Source: a virus. Taken from it: a stretch of 34,894 nucleotides of DNA. The stretch is from positions 1 to 34,894 of the IMG/VR virus record IMGVR_UViG_3300028590_000060, one strand, 5' to 3'. The translations under genes were made by a program, and so were the position numbers. A model generated the notes under the pieces. The model did no database searches. It saw only the letters and a program-made list of their open reading frames with translations, and had not been told where the DNA came from. Shown piece by piece: positions 1-8,722 of this stretch; position 1 is the stretch's first letter; every line of letters starts with the position of its first letter.

Positions 1-1
1 G

Positions 2-385
2 GACACCGTAACCGCCGCGTCCGATCTCGCGAACTCGTACCCGACTGGGTTGACCGTGACCGCTACGGATGCTGGGGCAAGCGCATCGATTTCGATCAGC
101 GCACACACGCGTGTCTATGGCGGCGGGACAAGCGTTCCGGTTAATGCTGGCAGCGTTACGGCACTCGCTTACGACACGTACTATTATATCTACTACGATG
201 ACCCAGCGAGGGCAGGCGGGGCCGTCACCTACGCCGCCACTATAGATGAAGCTACCGCAGCTCAGACCGGGGACCGGCACGTTGTAGGGGCGACGATGAC
301 GCCTACTGCGGGCCAGCCTGATAATTCCGGAACCCCGGTTCGTCCGCCTGGATCGGGCACCATCCAGCGCGAAGTAGAGCTATGA
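2..385 (+). CDS. Phage tail or baseplate protein, C-terminal part (5' end outside window)
   Basis: The frame is open from base 2 with no start in view, so only the last 127 residues are seen. The stretch is rich in Thr, Ala, Gly and Tyr, with a YDTYYYIYYDD segment and a Pro/Gly-rich end, as in receptor-proximal tail or baseplate proteins. It overlaps the next gene by four bases (ATGA), and it lies directly upstream of internal virion genes, which suggests the end of a tail module. No specific family is recognised. A TTG at base 50 could serve as a start, but the frame continues upstream without a break, so truncation by the window edge is more likely. Confidence 0.6.
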   Translation, partial: DTVTAASDLANSYPTGLTVTATDAGASASISISAHTRVYGGGTSVPVNAGSVTALAYDTYYYIYYDDPARAGGAVTYAATIDEATAAQTGDRHVVGATMTPTAGQPDNSGTPVRPPGSGTIQREVEL

Positions 386-801
386 TCAAGCGGGAGACTG
401 GGCCGGATTTGATCAATCTGGTCTCGAATATGCCGGGTGTGCGCGAGTTCATCTGCTACAAATCTGACGCGATGAATTGGGCACCGGCTTTCGAGGAGGG
501 GGACGACATCATCATTCTGTCGGATGGCGACGGAGCGTGCGGCGTTTTTGCGAGGACCGCACCTCGAACCTATCAGGTTCACACGATCTTCGGTCCCAAT
601 GTCAGGGGACGGCAAGCGATCGAAACGGCCTCCGGGATGCTCGATTTCATGCGTCCGTTTGCCAGCGTCATTTGGGGCGCGACGCCCGTCGAGAATTGCA
701 AGGCGCGTTGGTTCAACCGACAATTAGGGGCCATGCCCAAACGCCGGGAAATTTATGAGGCCGAAGGCGAGGTGGAGATTTTTGAACTGAGGCTTATCTG
801 A
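382..801 (+). CDS. Internal virion protein, T7 gp13-like (GNAT-like fold)
   Basis: This 139-residue protein matches the usual length of T7 gp13-type proteins (about 138 aa) and has the same position just before a gp14-like gene. The pattern is that of a reduced acetyltransferase-like fold: an N-terminal helix, a GDGACGVFAR strand region, a helix around residues 75-90 and a late WFNRQLGAMPKRREIYEAEGE segment typical of DUF2833-like phage proteins. In T7, gp13 is needed for virion assembly and has no known catalytic role. The start overlaps the upstream stop (ATGA) and the stop overlaps the next start, so translation is coupled. The gp13 assignment rests on length, position and pattern, not on an alignment. 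Confidence 0.55.
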   Translation: MIKRETGPDLINLVSNMPGVREFICYKSDAMNWAPAFEEGDDIIILSDGDGACGVFARTAPRTYQVHTIFGPNVRGRQAIETASGMLDFMRPFASVIWGATPVENCKARWFNRQLGAMPKRREIYEAEGEVEIFELRLI

Positions 802-1478
802 TGGCTTTACCGATTGGCGCCGCGATTGCTGGAGTAGGCTCGGTCATCGGCGGTATCACCGGTGGCAAGGGGCAGAAGAAGGCCGCCCAGATCCAGCAGC
901 AGTCCGGTCGCGAACAGATAGCGGCGATCGAGCGCAACCGCGATATGTTCCTGGGCCTTAACAGGGGCACCATCGATCGCGGGAACAAGGCGGGGGAACT
1001 ATTCGGCGGCTTCGTCGGCACCGGCGGAGCAGATGCGGCGCGGTCCGCGCTTGACACCTACCGGGGATCGACCGGCTATCAGGATCTTCTCGACACAGGT
1101 CTCGGCGCGGTAAATGCGAATGCCTATGCGCGCGGCATGGGCGACAGCGGTGCTACACTAAAGGCCCTCCAGCGTACGGGTTCAGCGATAGCAGACCAAA
1201 GTGCAGGAGACTGGCTCTCGCGCTTGGGCGTCCTCATGAACACCGGGCAACAGGCGATCGGGACGGCTGCTGGTGTCTCCACCAATGCCGTGAACAGCAT
1301 CAACGCTGCCAATCAGAATTCCGCGGACGCTGGTAGCAATGCCGCACTCGCTGGCTCTGCGACGTGGCAGCAGGCACTCAAGAACATCACCAACATCGGG
1401 ATGAATCTCGGAAGCAGTTACGGAGCCTATGATCCAACCCGCGGTGTGTACGGCGGTACTTTCGGAGGCATCTACTGA
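801..1478 (+). CDS. Internal virion / DNA transfer protein, gp14-like
   Basis: This 225-aa protein begins with a hydrophobic Gly/Ala segment (residues 3-22, PIGAAIAGVGSVIGGITGG) that could insert into a membrane. A Gln-rich helix (29-50) and a long Ala/Ser/Asn-rich body follow. This is the usual composition of podovirus ejection proteins such as T7 gp14 or P22 gp7, which leave the capsid first and help form the channel for DNA across the cell envelope. It lies between the gp13-like gene and the transglycosylase gene, as in T7-like genomes, and touches both neighbours through overlapping stop and start codons. Confidence 0.6.
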   Translation: MALPIGAAIAGVGSVIGGITGGKGQKKAAQIQQQSGREQIAAIERNRDMFLGLNRGTIDRGNKAGELFGGFVGTGGADAARSALDTYRGSTGYQDLLDTGLGAVNANAYARGMGDSGATLKALQRTGSAIADQSAGDWLSRLGVLMNTGQQAIGTAAGVSTNAVNSINAANQNSADAGSNAALAGSATWQQALKNITNIGMNLGSSYGAYDPTRGVYGGTFGGIY

Positions 1479-3142
1479 TGGCGGTAGATTGGCGCCTCGC
1501 AAATCCCGGTGGCGGGTTCGACTATCTCGAAAGCCTGATGTCGCTCGGAAACGTCGAGGCGCAGCGCCAGCAGAACGCTGCGCGAGCCTATCAGATGCAA
1601 GAGGCCCAGAGGGTCCAGCAGCAGCGGCCCACGATCGCGCAGAGGGCGCAAGGGGGCGATCTGCGTGGCGCTCAACAGGATGCGTTGGCAGGGGGCGATT
1701 TCGATTATGCCGAAGCCTTGGGGAAGTTGGACGAGTCCCAGCTGAAACGGGCAGGGGAGGAGGCTGGGATCATGGCGTCGGTGGCATCGAACCTGCGCAG
1801 GGTGCCGCAGACTGAGCGCGGGGCGCTACTGCAATCCTATCTTCCGGCCCTAAAGGCAACCGGGCATTTTTCGGACGAAGAGCTTAGCGCTGCTGCGGCG
1901 GACTTGTCTGATGGTCGCCTAGACGGCTTCATTGCCACTGGCACCTCTCTCAAGGATCGCATTGACCAGCAACTGCGAGAGCGGACGATTACCGAGACTG
2001 AGCGCCACAATCGCATTAACGAGACGCGCCCGATTTGGGATCCGTCATCGGGCACACTGATCTACCCGAGTGGGAGCGCACCCGGCGCTGTTACGCTGCC
2101 CACCCCCGTTGGCGACAGCGCATCGCCGTCGCTTCAACGCATGGTCGATATCACGCTCCAGAGCGAGAGCGGGAACCGGGACTATGCCCCGAACGGACAG
2201 CCGCTTACGTCGTCTGCTGGGGCTGTTGGGCGCATGCAGGTCATGCCCGGCACCAACACGGACCCCGGCTTCGGCGTTCGGCCGGCGCAGGACGCGTCGA
2301 TGGAAGAGCGCGCACGGGTTGGCCGGGACTATCTGGGCGCCATGCTCCAGAGATACGGAAATCCTTCGCAGGCTTGGGCCGCATATAATGCGGGTCCCGG
2401 TCGTGTGGATCAGGCTATCCGACAGGGCGGCGAGAATTGGCTGTCGCTGCTTCCCGCAGAAACGCAGGCCTATGTGCAGAAGAATGTTGCGCAGCTCGGT
2501 GGCGGGCAATCTCCGCAGGCTCCGGGCACGTTTCAGGTCCGTCCGCCGCGCAGGGAGGCGCCGCCGAGCGGATATCGTTGGAAAGCGGACGGCACACAGG
2601 AGCCGATCCCTGGCGGTCCGGCAGACCCCAAGGTGGCGGGTGGCCGCAATCCGAGTGCCAACCGCCGAGCAGAGTCCGATTTCCGCAAGGAGTTCAATGC
2701 GCTGCCTGAGGTGAAATCATTCAACAAGGCGCGGCCCCAGTTTCAGAATTTGCGCAATCTCGCCACCAAGGCGAACCCGAGCGCAGCGGACGATATCGCG
2801 TTGATCTTCGCCTATATGAAGACGCTCGATCCGGATTCCGTGGTGCGGGAGGGCGAGTTCGCGACTGCGCAGAATGCGGGCAGCGTGCCAGAACGCGTTT
2901 GGAACATTTATAACAGGGCAATCGAGGGAACACGGCTTAATCCAAGCCAACGGGTGGACATGGCAAAGGCCGCTCTCTCGCAGTACAGCGCGCTCCGAGA
3001 TGCCTATAACCAGCAGGCGGACCTCTATCGGGGCTATGCCGAGGACAACGGGGTGAGCCCCGATCGCGTGGCCCGCAAGTACGTCATCGCTCCGCGGGCC
3101 AAGAAGAATGACCGCCGCACGCAATTCCGGATCGTCCGATGA
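1478..3142 (+). CDS. Internal virion protein with lytic transglycosylase (SLT) domain
   Basis: This 554-aa protein has a Gln/Arg-rich helical N-terminus (about 1-180), then a soluble-lytic-transglycosylase domain at about 215-340. The likely catalytic Glu is E230 in LQSESGN. AVGRMQVMPGT (249-259) and AAYNAGPGRVD (301-311) are hallmark SLT motifs. The rest is a basic, helical tail. Such domains in T7 gp16-type ejection proteins cut peptidoglycan so that the phage DNA conduit can pass; they do not lyse the cell at the end of infection. The gene overlaps the next one by four bases. It is much shorter than T7 gp16 (over 1,300 aa), so gp15/gp16 functions appear divided over this and the next gene. 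Confidence 0.85.
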   Translation: MAVDWRLANPGGGFDYLESLMSLGNVEAQRQQNAARAYQMQEAQRVQQQRPTIAQRAQGGDLRGAQQDALAGGDFDYAEALGKLDESQLKRAGEEAGIMASVASNLRRVPQTERGALLQSYLPALKATGHFSDEELSAAAADLSDGRLDGFIATGTSLKDRIDQQLRERTITETERHNRINETRPIWDPSSGTLIYPSGSAPGAVTLPTPVGDSASPSLQRMVDITLQSESGNRDYAPNGQPLTSSAGAVGRMQVMPGTNTDPGFGVRPAQDASMEERARVGRDYLGAMLQRYGNPSQAWAAYNAGPGRVDQAIRQGGENWLSLLPAETQAYVQKNVAQLGGGQSPQAPGTFQVRPPRREAPPSGYRWKADGTQEPIPGGPADPKVAGGRNPSANRRAESDFRKEFNALPEVKSFNKARPQFQNLRNLATKANPSAADDIALIFAYMKTLDPDSVVREGEFATAQNAGSVPERVWNIYNRAIEGTRLNPSQRVDMAKAALSQYSALRDAYNQQADLYRGYAEDNGVSPDRVARKYVIAPRAKKNDRRTQFRIVR

Positions 3143-4800
3143 AACAGTATCAGGTCAAGATCGGTGATGGGCGAACCCTCACGGTTGAGGGTCCCGAAGA
3201 TGCGACCGATGACGAGCTGAACGCCGTCGTCATGGAGGAGCTTGGGCGAAGGTATCCGCGCGAGCAGTTCCAACATGTCATCGATCGAGGTCAACCATCT
3301 GCGCCCCCGCGCCGCGGTGAAATGACGCTTGCTGATCTGGTGGCAGGAAACGAGCCTCAGGACGACTCGGCTCTGGGCGGGTTCCTCGCAGGAGCGATAA
3401 AGCCGGTCGATAATCTGGCTGAGTGGCTGGACGCTACTCCGGTGGGCGCAGCGGTCGATGATCTCGGGCAGGTGCTCGGATTTCCATCGGTCGAAAGCGC
3501 AGTTGCCGAGAATGAGGCGTGGCGCGCAAACAACACCCGCACTGGCTTCCAGCTTGCGGGAAACATCGCCGGTACGCTTCCGCTGATCCGCCTGCCGGGA
3601 GGAGCACTTGCTCAGGGAGCCGCAGGGGGCGCCCTTCTGAGTGACGCAGATTCAGTCGGAGGGGTCGCCGCAGATGCTGCAATTGGCGGCATCGGGGGGA
3701 AGGTCGCGGATACCGCCCTTCGCGGCGCTGCGCGCCTTGTTGCGCCGCAGGTTTCTCAGGGGCTTCGTACGTTGATCGACGCAGGCGTCCGGGTAACTCC
3801 GGGGCAAGTCGGGCGCGCTATGGGCGGCCGCCTTGGCCGGGCAATCGGGCGCGCAGAAGATCGGGCAACATCGGCGCCGTTCCTCGGTGACACAGTTACC
3901 GAGGCGCGCAATGAATCGCTTGGCGACTTCGCCCGCGCCGCGGTGAACCGCGCGTTGCAGCCTATCGGGGCTAGTCTGCCAGCAGATGTTCCGGTTGGTC
4001 GTCAGGCGGTGAAGTGGGCAGGCGATAAGCTCAATCAGGGCTACAAGGAGATCGAGGGCCAGATCCGCGTTCAGGGCGATGAAGCGTTCCTTGACGACCT
4101 TGCCGAAATCCAACTTGCGATGCCGGACATGCTGCCGGAACGGGCGAGCCAGTTTGAGAACATCCTGAAGGGGCTTGGGCGATTCTGGGAAGATGGCGTG
4201 ACGCTATCGGGGAAGGCCTATAAGGACATTGAAACCCGACTCACGACCAGCATCAATCGCTATGCGAGAAGCCTAGATGCGGACCAGCAGCAGCTGGGAT
4301 CAATGCTCGAAAGTGTCCGGGACGCGCTTCAGGATTTGGCGGTGCGCCAGAACCCGGCAATTGGCGAGCGCCTGTCGCAACTCAATCAGGGCTGGAAATC
4401 GCTCACTCAGGTTGAACGGGCCAGCGGCAACAGCAAGGCTGCAATTTCGCCGTCCGGGTACAGCCAGGCGGTGAGGCAGTCGAGCGATACGGTACGCAGA
4501 CGCGGCTATTCGCGCGGCGAAGCGCTCAATCAGGATCTGTCCGACGCGGCTTCGGACATTCTTCCGAGCGAGATCGCAGATAGTGGAACCGCGGGGCGCC
4601 TCAATCAACAGTCACTCTGGGCCACAACGCTTGGTGCGGCGCAGTCACCACTCTATCTCGGCGCCCGACGCGTAGCGCCGTTGCTGACGCGCGACAGTTT
4701 TCTATCGCCGGAGATCGCCGCGCTTCTTCGTCAGGCGTCGCCGTATGCTGCTGTATCCGCGCCCACTGGCGTACATGCCCTTCTGCCATCGCAACCGTAG
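3139..4800 (+). CDS. Large internal virion / DNA ejection protein
   Basis: The 553-aa product begins with a short beta-rich segment (residues 1-25, ending EGPEDATDDEL) often seen at the N-terminus of podovirus ejection proteins. An Ala/Gly-rich part follows (about 130-195, weakly hydrophobic), then a long helical region (200-470). There is no enzymatic motif. It begins within the stop of the transglycosylase gene and is the last of the four-gene internal virion block. By position it corresponds to the large core protein delivered with the DNA. The role is inferred from context and composition. Confidence 0.6.
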   Translation: MKQYQVKIGDGRTLTVEGPEDATDDELNAVVMEELGRRYPREQFQHVIDRGQPSAPPRRGEMTLADLVAGNEPQDDSALGGFLAGAIKPVDNLAEWLDATPVGAAVDDLGQVLGFPSVESAVAENEAWRANNTRTGFQLAGNIAGTLPLIRLPGGALAQGAAGGALLSDADSVGGVAADAAIGGIGGKVADTALRGAARLVAPQVSQGLRTLIDAGVRVTPGQVGRAMGGRLGRAIGRAEDRATSAPFLGDTVTEARNESLGDFARAAVNRALQPIGASLPADVPVGRQAVKWAGDKLNQGYKEIEGQIRVQGDEAFLDDLAEIQLAMPDMLPERASQFENILKGLGRFWEDGVTLSGKAYKDIETRLTTSINRYARSLDADQQQLGSMLESVRDALQDLAVRQNPAIGERLSQLNQGWKSLTQVERASGNSKAAISPSGYSQAVRQSSDTVRRRGYSRGEALNQDLSDAASDILPSEIADSGTAGRLNQQSLWATTLGAAQSPLYLGARRVAPLLTRDSFLSPEIAALLRQASPYAAVSAPTGVHALLPSQP

Positions 4801-4934
4801 CCACGAATATACAGGTAGCCGATAGCGCTGTGTGGCCGCCCAAGAGGCAGCAATGGCCGCATTAATGGCGGGAACCAGCCATGATTCAGTCGTCACGCCG
4901 GATGCTATAGCACGAGCACGCATCCCCTAAAATA

Positions 4935-4958
4935 CCTGTCAGTCTATGCCTGAACAGG
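4935..4958 (+). promoter_or_regulatory. Late-region motif, site 1 (CTATGCCTGAA with imperfect inverted repeat)
   Basis: The intergenic stretch before the tailspike holds GTCTATGCCTGAA (4942-4954), inside an imperfect inverted repeat CCTGTCAG / CTGAACAGG. Near-identical 13-mers occur only before the portal gene and before the scaffold gene. The repeat ends just before the ribosome binding site AGGAA of the tailspike gene. It lacks a T-run, so it is not a classical terminator. It may be a phage-specific promoter, a late-activator site or an RNA processing hairpin. Confidence 0.5.
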
Positions 4959-4965
4959 AACCGCT

Positions 4966-6828
4966 ATGGGCGTCGTGCAGATCAAATTCCCGGGCAATCT
5001 CGCTCAGGTTGTAAGCGCGGATGATCTCCGCAACATCCCGTCAACCTTGATGGTTGATGGTGAGCTATACGTTGTCCAGGATCTCAACGGCCTTTTCGCC
5101 TATGATCCCGGAGAGGTCGCGCTTGATGACGGCGTGAATATCATCAAGCCGAATGACAAGACCTCACTGCAAGCCGGCAGGTGGGTCCGTGATAACGACG
5201 GTTTCGCGCCCGGCCCTCCCGGACCGGCGGAAAACACCTATACCACGCTCTCAGCGTTCAAAGCCCAGCCAATCACGAATAAGGCATCGCGCCTCGTAGG
5301 CGCATCCGGCATTACCGATGGCGACTTCTTCTGGACCATCGGCGACTTCACCGGTCGCGCTGATGACGAGAACATCATCAAGGCCGACAGCACCCCGCTC
5401 AGCACGGGTGCGTGGGTGCGTCAGCAGGCGGACTCGGTTTCGTACAGCCAGTTCGACGCGGCGCCGTTTCTGATGACCCTCGCCAACAAGGTCCGGGAAA
5501 CCCCCTCGATTACCGCTCTAGGAGCAGTCGGGGACAATAGTGGTAACCAGCTGACCAAGATCCAGGACACGATCAACGCCGCGATCGACGCAGGGGTTCC
5601 GTCGCTTCTGGTTCCTGAAGGCACGTTCCGTATTCTCGATCCGATTCAGCTGGAAGCGTCGAACATCGAGCTTGTCGGGATGGGCCGTGGTTCGGCAATC
5701 CATCTCGTCAATGAAGATCGCGCCGGGGCATTCATGGCAGCGGGCACTGAGCTGAGCCCGTTGATGAACCTGCGGCTCCGCAACTTCGCGATCTTCGGGG
5801 ATGCGACCTTCACCGGAGGAACTCCCAGCACGATCAATGGCGGTGGCGTGGATTTCCGCTTTGTCGACGACTGCGATCTCGATGGCCTGTGGATTTCCGG
5901 CTTCTCTGACGGCGGCATTGCCATTCAGAACGGGAACTATAACGAAATCCGCGGATGCAGGGTTCGCTTTACCGCTCAGGGCATCGCCTTCAACGCCAAT
6001 GCGATCGACTGCTACGGCAACATCGCGATCGGCAACCGGATCAGCGACACGGGATCGTATAACGGCCTTCATCTGGAAGGGTCGTTCGGCACGGGTCTTG
6101 GGGATGGAATGCTGATCGGCACTGTGCTTGCCGACAACATCATCCGCAATAGCCAGGAAGCCGGGATCAACATCGAACTGGCGCCGAACACCCGGTCTTC
6201 TGGCAATGTCGTGGCGGCTTCGGGTCTGGCCGATTCCACGATCAACATGGGCGTGAAGCTGTTCGGAAGCCCGAGAAGCTCAGTCAGCGACACGGTCACC
6301 GGGGGTCTGGGCTACGGCATTGTCGTCGGGGCCAACAGCGGCAACAGCGCGATCACGGGCTGCGTGACCGAAGGCAATGCCGATGGGTCGTGCTTCGTCA
6401 CGGACGCTGCATATCCCGGGGGCGCTCCGGTCGCGGCTACGAACGATGTTGTCGTAGAGGGCAATCGGTTTGTCGAAGGGCCGGTGGGTGCATCGGGCAA
6501 CGCGACGATCTCTCCGCCGATGCTTCGTTCGGTCGATGGCGAAGCGCAGATCATGCGTCCGCTCTCCGGGGCCAATAGCCGAACCACATGGATGAACTCC
6601 GGGGGCACCCGCATCTGGCGGGCTGGCCTGTTCGACCGCGGCGCAGGACCGGACTGGAGCGTCTATCGCGACGGCCTCGATATCTTCGCGATCGAAGCTT
6701 TTTCCAACGGCTTTGTGCGCGTGAACATGGTGGAGGCTGCTGACGATACCGCGGCGGCCGGTCTCGGTGTGTCGGTGGGGGCCTTCTACTACACCGCAGC
6801 CGGGGTCGTTCACAGGAGGCTGACCTGA
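4966..6828 (+). CDS. Tailspike protein with right-handed beta-helix (pectate-lyase-like)
   Basis: This 620-aa protein has a virion-binding-type N-terminus (1-85), a mini collagen-like PGPPGP linker (about 84-89), a second small domain (90-150) and a beta-helix from about residue 175. The helix region opens with ITALGAVGDNSGNQLTKIQ and LLVPEGTFRI, a standard pectate-lyase-3 entry. Repeating N-G-I/V turns continue to about 520. Such proteins trimerise and bind or cleave surface polysaccharide. The start is set by AGGAA six bases upstream. No catalytic residues can be named by eye. It is the last virion gene before lysis. The receptor is probably O-antigen or capsule, which fits the acyltransferase gene at 22259. 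Confidence 0.8.
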   Translation: MGVVQIKFPGNLAQVVSADDLRNIPSTLMVDGELYVVQDLNGLFAYDPGEVALDDGVNIIKPNDKTSLQAGRWVRDNDGFAPGPPGPAENTYTTLSAFKAQPITNKASRLVGASGITDGDFFWTIGDFTGRADDENIIKADSTPLSTGAWVRQQADSVSYSQFDAAPFLMTLANKVRETPSITALGAVGDNSGNQLTKIQDTINAAIDAGVPSLLVPEGTFRILDPIQLEASNIELVGMGRGSAIHLVNEDRAGAFMAAGTELSPLMNLRLRNFAIFGDATFTGGTPSTINGGGVDFRFVDDCDLDGLWISGFSDGGIAIQNGNYNEIRGCRVRFTAQGIAFNANAIDCYGNIAIGNRISDTGSYNGLHLEGSFGTGLGDGMLIGTVLADNIIRNSQEAGINIELAPNTRSSGNVVAASGLADSTINMGVKLFGSPRSSVSDTVTGGLGYGIVVGANSGNSAITGCVTEGNADGSCFVTDAAYPGGAPVAATNDVVVEGNRFVEGPVGASGNATISPPMLRSVDGEAQIMRPLSGANSRTTWMNSGGTRIWRAGLFDRGAGPDWSVYRDGLDIFAIEAFSNGFVRVNMVEAADDTAAAGLGVSVGAFYYTAAGVVHRRLT

Positions 6829-7004
6829 TGTTCGCGATCGAGAGCAAGGCGCTCAACTCGTTCAATGACGAGGACCGGGGAAAGGTTGAGCGGTGGGTGC
6901 GTCACGGGGGAGAGTATCCCAGCGCACCGGCAGCGCAGGCCAAGGCCGACAGCCTCAGTGCCAGATACGCCCATCGATACACCTATCGAGTGGTCGAAGC
7001 TTAA
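6828..7004 (+). CDS. Small hypothetical protein (58 aa)
   Basis: The ATG shares its A with the tailspike stop codon (TGATG), and AGGAGG lies 10 bases upstream. The product is a charged 58-residue soluble protein (MFAIESKALNSFNDEDRGKV...) ending in an aromatic/basic RYAHRYTYRVVEA. It has no membrane segment and no recognisable domain. Its tight coupling to the tailspike suggests either an accessory of the spike or the first gene of the lysis cassette. Confidence 0.6.
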   Translation: MFAIESKALNSFNDEDRGKVERWVRHGGEYPSAPAAQAKADSLSARYAHRYTYRVVEA

Positions 7005-7019
7005 CCGAGGAGAAGGAAG

Positions 7020-7130
7020 ATGATCGAGTATCTCAAGCCGGTGACGATGGATGGACAGAACGGGCCGCCGCCGTCCCCCAGCCCAACTCCCCCGCCGCCT
7101 GATCCGCCGCCGCAGTTTCCGACAGACTGA
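7020..7130 (+). CDS. Tiny proline-rich protein (36 aa)
   Basis: A strong ribosome site (GGAGAAGGAAG) precedes the ATG. The product is 36 residues, with a hydrophilic head followed by a tail in which Pro makes up more than half the residues (PPPSPSPTPPPPDPPP). Proline-rich tails of this kind occur in small phage proteins of lysis or tail modules. No function can be assigned. The good ribosome site and lack of overlap argue that it is translated. Confidence 0.5.
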   Translation: MIEYLKPVTMDGQNGPPPSPSPTPPPPDPPPQFPTD

Positions 7131-7140
7131 GGACTGAGCG

Positions 7141-7563
7141 ATGACGGCCGAATATATCTACTACGCCTTGGTGTTCGGACTCGCGGGCACGGCAGCGCCG
7201 TTCAACCGGGTTGCGCTGGTCGTGTTCGCGGTTTGGGTGTTTGGCCAGCTGGCGTGGTTGATCGGGCTGCCGATGACCGGAACCTATCTGGTCATGCACG
7301 TTGCTGCTTTTGCGGTGGCATGTGTGGTCTCCCGCAACCCGATCTGTGCCCTTGTCGCGGCGCTGTTCGTGCCCGTCATCGCGGTCGATATCGCTGAGAT
7401 ATCGCGGATGATGTCTCCGTATAATGCATGGTGGGAGCGCGTCTATCTCGGGACGGCTCAACTCTTTCTTCTTTGGCCGGCGGTCAAGTTCGACGCGCTG
7501 CTGCGTGCGTACAATCAGGCCCATGGCCAAGGATCAACGCACGTCGAGCGGGTGGCTGCGTGA
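7141..7563 (+). CDS. Multi-pass membrane protein of the lysis cassette (140 aa)
   Basis: Hydrophobic segments lie at about 5-22, 24-45, 48-85 (possibly two spans) and 100-115. The product is thus an integral membrane protein with four or so spans and a short hydrophilic tail. It sits between the tailspike and the endolysin, next to another membrane protein. A holin or holin-associated role is possible, but the two-span protein at 8498 is at least as good a candidate. The stop is followed directly by the next ATG. Confidence 0.55.
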   Translation: MTAEYIYYALVFGLAGTAAPFNRVALVVFAVWVFGQLAWLIGLPMTGTYLVMHVAAFAVACVVSRNPICALVAALFVPVIAVDIAEISRMMSPYNAWWERVYLGTAQLFLLWPAVKFDALLRAYNQAHGQGSTHVERVAA

Positions 7564-7914
7564 ATGGAGGGGGAGGCCGCATTGGACCTTGACTACACCG
7601 GCCCACAAGGCGGGTTGCTGGCGCTAGCATTTGCCGCGGGATGCGTGGCCTGCTTCGCCTTTTGCACGCTAATCGGGAAGTTCCTGTGGGGCGTTCTGGC
7701 GAAGGCCAAGGATGACGAGATCGCTCGTCTGAAGGAGTCCGCGGAGGAAGACCGCCAGCATTGCCGGGAAATGGAGGAGCGCTTGGTCGCCCGCATCCAA
7801 AACCTTGAAGGCGCGCTTGTCATGGGAGTGCCAGGACATTTGCGCGCACAGGTTCAGGCAGCGCTCTCCGAGCAACGGTACGACATCGACGCTATCAAGA
7901 GGGGGGAGCAATGA
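7564..7914 (+). CDS. Single-span membrane protein with coiled coil (116 aa)
   Basis: One transmembrane helix at about residues 17-42 is followed by a charged heptad-like region (45-85, DDEIARLKESAEEDRQ...MEERLVARIQNLEGAL). This is an inner-membrane protein with a coiled-coil tail. It begins right after the stop of the upstream membrane gene and overlaps the endolysin gene (ATGA). Phage lysis cassettes often hold such proteins, either as holin partners or as spanin-like factors. Here the true spanins are downstream, so its role is open. Confidence 0.55.
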   Translation: MEGEAALDLDYTGPQGGLLALAFAAGCVACFAFCTLIGKFLWGVLAKAKDDEIARLKESAEEDRQHCREMEERLVARIQNLEGALVMGVPGHLRAQVQAALSEQRYDIDAIKRGEQ

Positions 7915-8501
7915 CCTTCGACAAGGGAGCCTTCTACGAGACCGTTAGGAAGCGCCTCGGTCGCCTTTCCACGATGCAGGTGGAGGGCATCGAGGCGATC
8001 TTGGCCGCGATGGAGGGGGCTCCACTTGCCTACACGTCGTACGCTCTGGCCACAGCTTGGAAGGAAACGAACAAGACGATGCAGCCGGTGCACGAAGCAT
8101 ACTGGCTGAGCGAGAACTGGCGCCGCAACAACCTGCGTTACTATCCGCACTATGGTCGCGGGTTGGTCCAGATCACATGGCCTGAAAATTACGAGAAGGC
8201 CGACAAGGAGTTGGCTGACGCCGGTCTAATCAAGCGTGGCGAGCTTCTGGCCAACCTAGATCTTGCTATGCGTCCCGACATTGCCGCGTTCATCATGCGT
8301 AAGGGGATGGAAGAAGGCTGGTTCAGCGGCGACAAAAAGGGGCGTCACACCTTCGCCCGTCATCTGCCTGCCAAGGGCGTCGCGACCAAGGCGCAGTACA
8401 TCCAGGCACGGCGCATCATCAATCTGCTCGACGACGCGGAAGAGATCGAGGGATTCGCTCAGGTGTTTGAGCGTGGTTTGCGCGATGGAGGCTGGGAATG
8501 A
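7911..8501 (+). CDS. Endolysin, glycoside hydrolase family 19 (chitinase-like lysozyme)
   Basis: The 196-aa single-domain protein shows the GH19 endolysin pattern: an ALATAWKETNKT helix with E52, a second Glu at E62, then YYPHYGRGLVQITWPENYEKA at about 76-96. This phage family cleaves the glycan strand of peptidoglycan. There is no signal peptide or membrane anchor, so release should depend on a holin. The start overlaps the previous gene by four bases and the stop overlaps the probable holin gene by four bases, which places it in the centre of the lysis cassette. Confidence 0.85.
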   Translation: MTFDKGAFYETVRKRLGRLSTMQVEGIEAILAAMEGAPLAYTSYALATAWKETNKTMQPVHEAYWLSENWRRNNLRYYPHYGRGLVQITWPENYEKADKELADAGLIKRGELLANLDLAMRPDIAAFIMRKGMEEGWFSGDKKGRHTFARHLPAKGVATKAQYIQARRIINLLDDAEEIEGFAQVFERGLRDGGWE

Positions 8502-8722
8502 CCATCCACCTGTCCCGCGTCCAGTTGATCGCCTTTATGGCGCTGATCGTTTCGATTGTGGTGGTGACGCTTGCCCCTGTCATCGTCACAGGCATCATGG
8601 GCAAGACCGTACCTGACAGCCTGATCGCCGTTTCAGACAAGACCGTCACTGGACTGGTGGGGGTTCTCGGTACGCTGGTCGGTGTCATGTGGCAGCGCCA
8701 ACGCGAGGAGGCCAAGCTATGA
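8498..8722 (+). CDS. Probable holin (74 aa, two membrane spans)
   Basis: A 74-residue protein has two hydrophobic segments, at about 9-33 and 48-65, and a charged C-terminus (WQRQREEAKL). The size, two-span layout and cytoplasmic charged tail fit small phage holins, which form the timed membrane lesion. It lies between endolysin and i-spanin, with ATGA overlaps on both sides. No named holin family can be asserted. Confidence 0.6.
   Translation: MTIHLSRVQLIAFMALIVSIVVVTLAPVIVTGIMGKTVPDSLIAVSDKTVTGLVGVLGTLVGVMWQRQREEAKL

Noticed and set aside
4931-4958. A T7-type RNA polymerase promoter
   Set aside because: The A-rich part and CTATG recall T7 promoters at site 1, but spacing differs between the three sites and no single-subunit RNA polymerase gene is present in the window. 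It is kept only as an undefined motif.
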